In this document: piece by piece, positions 1 through 5,339 of the stretch
Layout of the letters: every line of letters begins with the position of its first letter
How positions within the stretch are numbered: position 1 is the first letter of the stretch
Assembly: GCA_037968835.1 (NCBI GenBank)
Contig: JBBKWG010000262.1
Location: forward strand, 1-6,843
Reading direction: 5' to 3'
Length of the DNA: 6,843 nucleotides
Source: JBBKWG01 sp037968835
Lineage (GTDB): Bacteria > Pseudomonadota > Alphaproteobacteria > Rhodobacterales > Rhodobacteraceae
Notes under the pieces: model-generated
What the model saw: only the letters and a program-made list of their open reading frames with translations
Database searches by the model: none
Told to the model about the DNA's origin: nothing
Program-made: the position numbers and the translations under genes

Positions 1-97
1 GTTCATCTTTGCCAAAAACCTGAACATGACCAAACGTTGGGGGACTGCCTTGACCGCTCTCTACATCGCCTATGTCGTCGCCGTGGTGCGGATGTGA
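1..97 (+). CDS. C-terminal end of a membrane protein, possibly a calcium/sodium antiporter (partial)
   Basis: The frame is open from the window edge and ends at TGA 95-97, leaving 31 residues. They begin with a short polar stretch (FAKNLNMTKRW) and finish with a hydrophobic helix (TALTALYIAYVVAVV) and a two-residue tail. A basic/Trp turn followed by a last helix with a Tyr-x-x-Tyr pattern resembles the C-terminus of YrbG-type Ca2+/Na+ exchangers (CaCA family). The fragment is too short for a firm family call, and another polytopic membrane protein is possible. The stop codon overlaps the GTG start of the next gene (ATGTGA), so the two are probably co-transcribed and translationally coupled. 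The start lies upstream of the window. Confidence 0.55.
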   Translation, partial: FIFAKNLNMTKRWGTALTALYIAYVVAVVRM

Positions 98-879
98 CCG
101 GGCGGGCGCTTGTCACCGGTGCGGGAAAGCGCCTTGGCCGCGCAATGGCGTTGTCGCTTGCCGAACGCGGCTACGACCTCGCTATCCACTACAATTCCAG
201 TCAGGCCGAAGCCGAATCCGTTGCCGACGAAATTCGCGCGATGGGCCGGTCTGCCGAGGCTGTTCAGGCCGATCTCACGGACGAGGATCAGATGCAGGCG
301 CTGGTGCCTGCGGCGGTCGACGCCCTCGGCGGCGCGCTCAACGTTCTGATCAACAGCGCGTCGATATTCGACTACGACAATATCCGCACGGCGACGCGCA
401 AAAGCTGGGACCGCCACCTGGAAAGCAACCTGCGCGCCCCGTTCGTGCTGACGCAGGCATTCAGCGCCCAGGCCCCGGATCCGACAATCGGCGGCGAATG
501 GAACGAGCCGACAGCCAATGCGCTGATCGTCAACATGATCGACCAGCGCGTGCGCAAGCTGACGCCCGAGTTCATGACCTACACCATCGCCAAGATGGGT
601 CTCTGGGCGCTGACGCAGACCTCGGCCCAGGCGCTTGCGCCCCGCGTCCGTGTCAACGCGATCGGCCCCGGCCCGACCATGAAAGGCGCGCGCCAGACCG
701 ATCAGCACTTTGAAAATCAACGCGCCTCGACGATCCTTGAACGCGGTGCCGACCCGTCCGATATTGTTGGCGCACTGAAATACTTCCTCGACGCGCCAGC
801 GGTGACCGGTCAGTTGATTTGCGTCGACGGCGGCCAGCATCTGGGTTGGCAGACGCGGGATATTCAGGGGGTAGAATAG
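94..879 (+). CDS. Short-chain dehydrogenase/reductase, pteridine reductase (PTR1/FolM)-like
   Basis: This is a 261-residue cytosolic NAD(P)H-dependent oxidoreductase with a Rossmann fold. The N-terminal cofactor loop TGAGKRLG (residues 8-15) fits the TGxxxRxG form seen in pteridine reductases rather than the usual TGxxxGxG. Further on are D60-L61 (adenine pocket), N87-S-A-S (the NNAG position), N112, and the catalytic trio D150, Y163 and K167 (Y163-T-I-A-K167). An Asp at the usual catalytic Ser position, 13 residues before the Tyr, matches Leishmania PTR1 (D181, Y194, K198) and FolM. I infer reduction of a dihydropterin or dihydrofolate; the substrate is not proven. The GTG start at 94 is chosen because it overlaps the upstream stop and puts the cofactor loop at the normal distance from the N-terminus. 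A TTG at 37 would add 19 residues of antiporter-frame shadow. There is no strong ribosome site, which fits translational coupling. Confidence 0.88.
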   Translation: MTGRALVTGAGKRLGRAMALSLAERGYDLAIHYNSSQAEAESVADEIRAMGRSAEAVQADLTDEDQMQALVPAAVDALGGALNVLINSASIFDYDNIRTATRKSWDRHLESNLRAPFVLTQAFSAQAPDPTIGGEWNEPTANALIVNMIDQRVRKLTPEFMTYTIAKMGLWALTQTSAQALAPRVRVNAIGPGPTMKGARQTDQHFENQRASTILERGADPSDIVGALKYFLDAPAVTGQLICVDGGQHLGWQTRDIQGVE

Positions 880-892
880 GTCTTATATCGCC

Positions 893-912
893 GACGCTCG
901 CTCGAACGCGTC
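893..912 (+). terminator. Weak stem-loop after the dehydrogenase gene
   Basis: GACGC (893-897) pairs with GCGTC (908-912) around a 10-base loop, 14 bases after the dehydrogenase stop. The following bases (TTGACTTTTG) are only moderately T-rich. It could be a weak intrinsic terminator, or chance in GC-rich DNA. I see no better terminator in the gap. Confidence 0.25.
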
Positions 913-950
913 TTGACTTTTGCACCGGAGAATTCCCCGCCCACCGATCG

Positions 951-979
951 TTACAAAATGTTTAATGTTTTCATATGAT
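951..979 (+). promoter_or_regulatory. Possible sigma-70 promoter for uvrC
   Basis: TTACAA (951-956) and TATGAT (974-979) are separated by 17 bases. The -10 differs from TATAAT at one position, but the -35 is poor. It lies at the left edge of the AT-rich block and would give a leader of about 200 bases before the chosen uvrC start. Other promoters within the AT-rich block are equally possible. Confidence 0.25.
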
Positions 980-1008
980 TGACAGAGTTAATAAAATATA
1001 TCTCTTGA

Positions 1009-1021
1009 AATCAATGGCTTG
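1009..1021 (+). promoter_or_regulatory. Perfect IHF-binding consensus
   Basis: AATCAATGGCTTG matches the 13-base consensus WATCAANNNNTTR at every fixed position, and A/T-rich DNA lies just upstream, as is usual at functional IHF sites. I infer that integration host factor could bend the uvrC upstream region here. The consensus is short, so a chance match in AT-rich DNA cannot be excluded. Confidence 0.45.
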
Positions 1022-1027
1022 TAAAGG

Positions 1028-1044
1028 TGCCTAAAAAATAGGCA
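1028..1044. repeat. Perfect inverted repeat TGCCTA-A5-TAGGCA
   Basis: Two perfect 6-base arms (1028-1033 and 1039-1044) flank five A residues. The length and symmetry suit a binding site for a dimeric helix-turn-helix regulator in the uvrC upstream region. A short RNA hairpin is also possible, but no T-run follows, so it is not a terminator. Confidence 0.5.
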
Positions 1045-1105
1045 AGGTCACGAACCTGTCATAATCTAAGGAAAAAATTGCAGCGACTGAAAGTTGTCCC
1101 GTCAC

Positions 1106-1114
1106 TTATCCACA
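1106..1114 (+). promoter_or_regulatory. Perfect DnaA box TTATCCACA
   Basis: The nine bases match the high-affinity DnaA box exactly. It lies 79 bases before the chosen uvrC start and downstream of the AT-rich block with the IHF site. A degenerate inverted copy (GTGGAAAG, 1121-1128) follows, but I find no other good box. It may mark DnaA control of uvrC or a DnaA-titrating site. One box alone does not make a replication origin. Confidence 0.45.
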
Positions 1115-1192
1115 GAAAGCGTGGAAAGCTTTTCTCTTGTTCCGCCCACATTGCCGGTGCAGCCATTGGAAGAATCAGACCGAAGCAGCGAA

Positions 1193-3058
1193 ATGCCTGA
1201 AAGTAACCAAATACTTCCTGCGACCGGCCCGACGGTGATCCAGTCCTACCTGAAGTCGATCGACGGATCGCCGGGTGTTTACCGGATGCTCGATGGCAAG
1301 GGCGCGGTGCTTTACGTCGGCAAGGCGCGAAATCTCAAAGCCCGCGTCTCCAACTACGCACGTCCAACCGGCCACAGCCCGCGCATTGCCCGGATGATCC
1401 GCGACACCGCGTCGATGATGTTCCTGACCACCCGGACTGAAACCGAGGCTCTGCTGCTCGAGCAGAACCTGATCAAACAACTCAAACCGCGCTACAACGT
1501 GCTTTTGCGCGACGACAAGTCATTCCCCAATATTCTGGTCTCCAAGGAACACGCCTATCCGCAGATCAAGAAGCATCGCGGGGCCAAGAAAGAGAAGGGC
1601 GACTATTACGGTCCATTCGCCAGCGCCGGGGCCGTCAACCGCACGCTCAACCAGCTTCAGAAGGTGTTTCTGCTGCGAAGCTGTTCCGATGCGACGTTCG
1701 AATCCCGGACCCGACCTTGCCTGCTTTACCAGATCAAGCGGTGCTCTGCGCCCTGCGTAGGGCTGGTCGACGACGCGGCCTATGCCCGGCTTGTGTCCGA
1801 TGCCGAACGCTTCCTGCAAGGCCGCACGACCGGGGTTCAGGCCAAGCTCGCCGAAGACATGCGGGCCGCGTCCGAGGCTATGGAGTTTGAACGCGCCGCC
1901 GCTCTGCGCGACCGTATTCGCGCGCTGACCCATGTGCAGGGAACCCAGGGCATCAACCCTGCCGGTGTCGCCGAAGCCGATGTCATCGCGCTTCATATGG
2001 AGGGCGGTCAGGCTTGTGTGCAGGTGTTCTTCATCCGCGCCAACCAGAACTGGGGCAACCGCGACTATTATCCGCGCACGGGGTCGGGTGCCGACGCGGC
2101 CGAAGTCATGCAGGCGTTCGTCGGCCAGTTTTACGACAACAAACAGCCACCCCGCATGATCCTGCTGTCGGACGCAATCGAAGACCCCGACCTGATGGCC
2201 GAAGCCCTGTGCATCAAGGCGGGCCACAAGGTCGAAATCGCCGTGCCTTTGCGCGGCGTGAAGAAAGAACTCGTGGCCGGCGCGCTCAGGAACGCCCGCG
2301 AAAGCCTCGCCCGCAAGATGTCCGAAACCGCAACGCAAGCGCGGCTCCTTCAAGGGCTGGCGGATGCCTTCGATCTGGACGCAGCGCCACAGCGGATCGA
2401 GGTCTACGACAACTCGCACATCCAGGGCGCGCACGCGGTCGGCGCAATGATCGCGGCGGGGCCCGAGGGCATGTTGAAAAGTCAGTATCGAAAGTTCAAC
2501 ATCAAGGGCGTGGACCTCACGCCCGGCGACGATTTCGGCATGATGAAAGAGGTGCTGACCCGCCGGTTCAAGCGCCTGCTGAAAGAGGATCCAGACCGTC
2601 AGGGCGGCATGTGGCCCGACCTGTTGCTGATCGACGGCGGGGCCGGGCAGGTCAGTGCCGTCAACGGGATCATGGCCGAACTCGGCGTCGAGGATGTGGC
2701 AATGATCGGTGTCGCCAAAGGCATCGACCGCGATCTGGGCAAGGAAGAGTTTCACCGTATCGGCAAGCGTCCGATGGCGCTCAGGCGCGGCGATCCGGTG
2801 CTCTACTTCATCCAGCGTCTGCGCGACGAAGCCCACCGGTTCGCCATCGGTGCCCACCGCGCCAAGCGGTCCAAGGCCGTCGGGGCAACGCCGCTTGATG
2901 ATGTCCCGGGCGTCGGAGCCACCCGAAAACGCGCGCTCCTGTCCCACTTCGGTTCCGCGAAAGCGGTCGCGCGGGCAGATCTGTCGGACTTGAAAGCGGT
3001 CGACGGGATTTCGGGCGCGATGGCGGAAACGATATACGATTACTTCCACGGCAGTTAG
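1193..3058 (+). CDS. uvrC: UvrABC system endonuclease subunit UvrC
   Basis: UvrC joins the UvrB-DNA complex at a lesion and cuts the damaged strand on both sides in nucleotide excision repair. The 621 residues show every expected part: a GIY-YIG nuclease domain (G28-V-Y30, then LYVGKARNLKARV at 40-52, with E90 as the likely metal ligand), four Cys at 164, 176, 184 and 188 with the 12/8/4 spacing of the E. coli UvrC iron-sulfur ligands, a UVR motif that contacts UvrB (about 216-250), an RNase H-like 5' incision domain (D406 in YDNSH and D481 in LLIDGGAGQ), and tandem helix-hairpin-helix motifs (about 565-618). The length is close to E. coli UvrC (610). ATG 1193 is chosen because homologues begin a short way before the GIY domain. 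TTG 1094 or GTG 1121 would add 33 or 24 residues and overlap the AT-rich leader region. The ribosome site is weak for all three starts. The gene converges on the hlyIII-like gene with a 23-base gap and no visible terminator. Confidence 0.97.
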   Translation: MPESNQILPATGPTVIQSYLKSIDGSPGVYRMLDGKGAVLYVGKARNLKARVSNYARPTGHSPRIARMIRDTASMMFLTTRTETEALLLEQNLIKQLKPRYNVLLRDDKSFPNILVSKEHAYPQIKKHRGAKKEKGDYYGPFASAGAVNRTLNQLQKVFLLRSCSDATFESRTRPCLLYQIKRCSAPCVGLVDDAAYARLVSDAERFLQGRTTGVQAKLAEDMRAASEAMEFERAAALRDRIRALTHVQGTQGINPAGVAEADVIALHMEGGQACVQVFFIRANQNWGNRDYYPRTGSGADAAEVMQAFVGQFYDNKQPPRMILLSDAIEDPDLMAEALCIKAGHKVEIAVPLRGVKKELVAGALRNARESLARKMSETATQARLLQGLADAFDLDAAPQRIEVYDNSHIQGAHAVGAMIAAGPEGMLKSQYRKFNIKGVDLTPGDDFGMMKEVLTRRFKRLLKEDPDRQGGMWPDLLLIDGGAGQVSAVNGIMAELGVEDVAMIGVAKGIDRDLGKEEFHRIGKRPMALRRGDPVLYFIQRLRDEAHRFAIGAHRAKRSKAVGATPLDDVPGVGATRKRALLSHFGSAKAVARADLSDLKAVDGISGAMAETIYDYFHGS

Positions 3059-3081
3059 GTTTTCAGCCCGCCGGACGACCC

Positions 3082-3732
3082 CTAAGTTCCCAGCACCGCC
3101 ACCACGACAGCGGCATAAAGCACGCCGCTCGCTACCAGCACAAAGACATGCCAGATCGTGTTGTGAAACGGCAGCCGATCCCACAGGTGAAAGACGACAC
3201 CAATGGTGTAAAGAATGCCACCGGTCGCAACCAGAATGGCGACCTCCACCGGCAGCGCGGCGAAGATGCCCCAACCCGCCAGCGCGCCTACCCAACCCAT
3301 CGCCAGATACAGCGCCAGCCCGAACATCCGATACCGGTGCGGCGAGACCAGCTTCAGCGACACGCCCGTCAGCGCCGCACCCCAAAGACCGGCCAGAAGC
3401 ACCAGTCCCTGACCGGAAATGATCGCGAACGGCGTATAGGTGCCGGCGATTTTCAGGTAGATCGCGGAATGGTCCAACCGGCTCAAAAGCCAGACCCAGT
3501 CGGGATGCGGAAACATGTTATAAAGCGCCGAACACAGGATCATCAACGCGAAACTGGTGCCATAGACCGCCGCGCTCCAGACCGGAGCGGTGCCCTTGTC
3601 GATCATCGTCGCCAGAAAGATCAGCACCGGAACCGCCGCAGCGACCAGCACCAGACCCGCAATATGCACAACCGCGTCAGAGATGAACTCGGCTCGGGAA
3701 TATATCAGACGACGGGCGGACTCGTTAACCAT
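3082..3732 (-). CDS. Hemolysin III / PAQR family seven-helix membrane protein
   Basis: This 216-residue inner-membrane protein has about seven hydrophobic segments and the family landmarks: H23 in helix 1, S68-A-L-Y-N72 in helix 2, RLDHSAIYLKIAGTYTPF (85-102) in helix 3, and N191-TIW-H195 in the last helix. The family includes E. coli YqfA and eukaryotic adiponectin receptors and is thought to be zinc-dependent lipid (ceramide-type) hydrolases. The 'hemolysin' name is historical and does not show toxicity. Two positions usually His in the zinc site are Asn here (see findings). The ATG at 3732 is chosen because it gives a normal short N-terminus (YSRAEFISDAVVH). Upstream starts would run into pgsA. 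No Shine-Dalgarno precedes it. The gene is divergent from pgsA and convergent with uvrC, so it is probably transcribed alone. Confidence 0.88.
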   Translation of the reverse strand: MVNESARRLIYSRAEFISDAVVHIAGLVLVAAAVPVLIFLATMIDKGTAPVWSAAVYGTSFALMILCSALYNMFPHPDWVWLLSRLDHSAIYLKIAGTYTPFAIISGQGLVLLAGLWGAALTGVSLKLVSPHRYRMFGLALYLAMGWVGALAGWGIFAALPVEVAILVATGGILYTIGVVFHLWDRLPFHNTIWHVFVLVASGVLYAAVVVAVLGT

Positions 3733-3744
3733 GAGGTTAAAGTA

Positions 3745-3777
3745 GTCGCGCGATGTCAAAGGACAATGACGCGCGAC
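3745..3777. repeat. Nested inverted repeat between hlyIII-like gene and pgsA
   Basis: Perfect 8-base arms GTCGCGCG (3745-3752) and CGCGCGAC (3770-3777) enclose a second inverted repeat, TGTC (3754-3757) and GACA (3762-3765), around AAAG. It sits in the 106-base divergent promoter region 3733-3838, 13 bases from the hlyIII-like start and 61 from pgsA. No T-run follows on either strand, so an operator or structured leader is more likely than a terminator. Confidence 0.5.
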
Positions 3778-3838
3778 ACCAAGCCTGCGCGGATTCAGAC
3801 CCTTTCCCTTTCTCGCGCCGGAGTCTATCTCGTTGGGC

Positions 3839-4501
3839 ATGAATTGGACGATCCCGAATATCCTCACGCTTTTGCGGCTTCTGGCGGCACCCGGTGTCGT
3901 TCTGATGTTCCTTTATTTCACTCGTCCCTGGGCCGATTGGTTCGCGCTCGTGCTGTTCGTCGGCGCCGCCATCACCGACTGGTTCGACGGCTATCTCGCC
4001 CGGCTCTGGAAGCAGGAATCGAAACTGGGCGCGATGCTGGATCCGATCGCCGACAAGGCGATGGTCGTGATCGCCCTGCTTGTGATCACGGGCTACGCGG
4101 GCATGGACCCGTGGATTCTCCTGCCGGCCACGATGATCATTTTTCGCGAGGTTTTCGTTTCCGGCCTCCGCGAATTCCTCGGTGACACCGCCGGCACGCT
4201 CAAGGTGACGATACTCGCCAAGTGGAAGACGACCGCCCAGATGATCTCGATTGCGGTTCTGTTCGCGACCGGCATCTTCCAGCACATGCTGATCGAACGC
4301 ACCTTCGGCATGGATGCCACGACGATCTCGCAAATATTTGAAGGTGGTATCGATCCACTGGGTATCCGCCTGATCCAGCAGTTCCATTGGCTCACGTGGT
4401 GGGTCGGTGTGGCCCTGCTCTGGCTCGCTGCGGCTTTGACGTTGTGGACGGGGACGGAGTATCTTTTCAAGGCCATGCCATACCTGAAGGACGAGAAATG
4501 A
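3839..4501 (+). CDS. pgsA: CDP-diacylglycerol--glycerol-3-phosphate 3-phosphatidyltransferase (PGP synthase)
   Basis: This inner-membrane enzyme makes phosphatidylglycerophosphate from CDP-diacylglycerol and glycerol 3-phosphate, the committed step to phosphatidylglycerol and cardiolipin. The 220 residues contain a perfect CDP-alcohol phosphotransferase motif: D47-x2-D50-G51-x2-A54-R55-x8-G64-x3-D68-x3-D72, where the Asp residues bind two metal ions. The N-terminus (NWTIPNILTLLRL) is typical of PgsA, and several transmembrane helices follow. ATG 3839 is chosen by homology. A TTG at 3833 (two residues longer) has GGAG nine bases upstream and could be the true start. The gene overlaps moaD by four bases (ATGA) and heads the pgsA-moaD-moaE operon. 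In many bacteria pgsA follows uvrC directly; here the two are separated by an opposing gene. Confidence 0.95.
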   Translation: MNWTIPNILTLLRLLAAPGVVLMFLYFTRPWADWFALVLFVGAAITDWFDGYLARLWKQESKLGAMLDPIADKAMVVIALLVITGYAGMDPWILLPATMIIFREVFVSGLREFLGDTAGTLKVTILAKWKTTAQMISIAVLFATGIFQHMLIERTFGMDATTISQIFEGGIDPLGIRLIQQFHWLTWWVGVALLWLAAALTLWTGTEYLFKAMPYLKDEK

Positions 4502-4746
4502 TCGACGTGCTTTACTTCTCCTGGTTGCGCGAACGTATCGGTGCCCCGAAAGAGCATATCGAAACTGACGCCGCCACGGTCGCGGATCTTGTCGAAGAAT
4601 TGCGCTCCCGCAGCGAAGCCCACGCGCTCGCGTTTTCGGATATGGCCTCGGTTCGCGTCGCCGTGGACCAGGATCTCACAGAGATGTCGGCACCGCTTTC
4701 GGGTGTGCGCGAAGTCGCGTTCTTCCCGCCGATGACCGGCGGCTGA
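4498..4746 (+). CDS. moaD: Molybdopterin synthase small (sulfur carrier) subunit
   Basis: MoaD is a ubiquitin-fold sulfur carrier. Its C-terminal glycine is turned into a thiocarboxylate (after adenylation by MoeB) and gives sulfur to cyclic pyranopterin monophosphate inside MoaE. The 82-residue protein has the family length, begins IDVLYFSWLRERIG, and ends FFPPMTGG, the PPxxGG tail that inserts into the MoaE active site. ATG 4498 overlaps the pgsA stop as ATGA, with AAGGACGAGAA just before it as a ribosome site inside pgsA. Starting further upstream would give a frame-shifted copy of pgsA. The moaE start overlaps its stop, which suits a 1:1 complex. Confidence 0.95.
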   Translation: MIDVLYFSWLRERIGAPKEHIETDAATVADLVEELRSRSEAHALAFSDMASVRVAVDQDLTEMSAPLSGVREVAFFPPMTGG

Positions 4747-5186
4747 TGGGCGTCCGCGTTCAGTCCGCGCCGTTCGATCCGGGCGATGAACTGCGCGCAT
4801 TCACGACCTCGGCGCAGGGCGCGGGCGCGATCGTCAGTTTCTCGGGTCTGGTGCGCGACGAGGGTGGCACCCTCACGTCGATGGAGATCGAGCATTATCC
4901 CGGCATGACCGAAAGCGCGCTGGAAGCAATCCGACAGACCGCGCTCGATCGCTGGTCGCTGGTCGATGCCCTCGTCATCCACCGCTTTGGCGCGCTAAAG
5001 GCGGGCGATCAGATCATGATGGTCGCCACCGCCTCGCGTCACCGCGCCGACGCCTTCGCCGCCGCCGAATTCCTCATGGACTACCTCAAAAGCCGCGCCC
5101 CGTTCTGGAAGAAGGAATACGGCGCTGACGGCGCGAAATGGGTCGCCGCCAAGGACGAGGACGAGGCCGCGCTCGGGCGCTGGTGA
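4746..5186 (+). CDS. moaE: Molybdopterin synthase catalytic subunit
   Basis: MoaE and MoaD form the heterotetramer that adds two sulfurs to cyclic pyranopterin monophosphate to make molybdopterin in the cytoplasm. The 146-residue length is normal. Visible family features are SFSGLVRD (31-38), MEIEHYPGM (46-54), HRFGALKAGD (79-88), SRHR (97-100) and the catalytic block LKSRAPFWKKE (114-124). K115 and K122 have the spacing of E. coli K119 and K126, both needed for activity. ATG 4746 shares its A with the moaD stop (TGATG), so translation is probably coupled. It is the last gene of the pgsA-moaD-moaE operon. Confidence 0.96.
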   Translation: MGVRVQSAPFDPGDELRAFTTSAQGAGAIVSFSGLVRDEGGTLTSMEIEHYPGMTESALEAIRQTALDRWSLVDALVIHRFGALKAGDQIMMVATASRHRADAFAAAEFLMDYLKSRAPFWKKEYGADGAKWVAAKDEDEAALGRW

Positions 5187-5205
5187 CGCGCAGCATTTGA
5201 GCGAT

Positions 5206-5219
5206 GTAACATAAGTTAC
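5206..5219. repeat. Inverted repeat GTAAC-ATAA-GTTAC
   Basis: Perfect 5-base arms (5206-5210 and 5215-5219) lie around four A/T bases, in the gap between moaE and the lipoprotein gene. It could be an operator for the lipoprotein gene, 120 bases before its start. It does not match a Fur box or a RirA box that I know. The arms are short, so chance is possible. Confidence 0.3.
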
Positions 5220-5235
5220 TGTGAAACAATGCTTA

Positions 5236-5258
5236 ATTGACGCCTTGCTGGCGACAAT
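5236..5258 (+). terminator. Stem-loop after moaE
   Basis: ATTG-A-CGCC (5236-5244) pairs with GGCG-A-CAAT (5250-5258) around the loop TTGCT, with one A-A mismatch. It lies 49 bases after the moaE stop. No T-run follows, so it may be a transcript-end or RNA-stabilising hairpin rather than a true intrinsic terminator. Confidence 0.3.
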
Positions 5259-5339
5259 GGCCTTGACTTGCACTTCCCCTCGCCACATTGCGAACACTCT
5301 TCACGGTTCTGTGAGCACTACATAACAACGGAGATATCC

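Larger units (their letters stand above)
880..1192. other. AT-rich intergenic region upstream of uvrC
   Basis: These 313 bases hold no credible gene. Counting 951-1040 gives 68 A/T out of 90 (about 76%), and 951-1010 is 80% A/T, a sharp contrast with the GC-rich coding DNA on both sides. Inside lie a perfect IHF consensus, a perfect 17-base inverted repeat and a perfect DnaA box, listed separately. A TTGACA occurs at 979-984 but has no acceptable -10 at 16-18 bases. The region must contain the uvrC promoter and leader. If uvrC instead began at TTG 1094, the last 99 bases would be coding. Confidence 0.7.

Noticed and set aside
70..840. Minus-strand open frame of 256 codons opposite the dehydrogenase gene
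   Set aside because: It is antisense to a gene with clear catalytic motifs. Its Arg/His/Gly-rich translation is typical of a GC-rich shadow frame.
958..978. Tiny open frame MFNVFI in the AT-rich gap
   Set aside because: It has six codons, no ribosome site and no reason to think it is translated.
940..1120. Chromosomal replication origin
   Set aside because: There is only one perfect DnaA box, no cluster, and no dnaA, dnaN, hemE, parAB or gidAB nearby. Kept only as a finding about possible DnaA control.
1050..1153. LexA (SOS) box upstream of uvrC
   Set aside because: GAAC at 1052 and GTTC at 1139 are single half-sites. Neither has a partner at the 7-base spacing of the alphaproteobacterial LexA motif.
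2014..2898. Plus-strand open frame of 294 codons inside uvrC
   Set aside because: It is an alternative frame of uvrC with Arg-rich, repetitive composition and no domain.
1520..3385. Minus-strand open frame of 621 codons opposite uvrC and part of the hlyIII-like gene
   Set aside because: It is very long, but it runs antisense through all UvrC domains and into the next gene, shows no recognisable domain and has shadow-like composition.
3148..4185. Plus-strand open frame of 345 codons across the hlyIII-like gene and pgsA
   Set aside because: It is antisense to one real gene and out of frame with another, with a Gln/Arg/His-rich composition unlike a natural protein.
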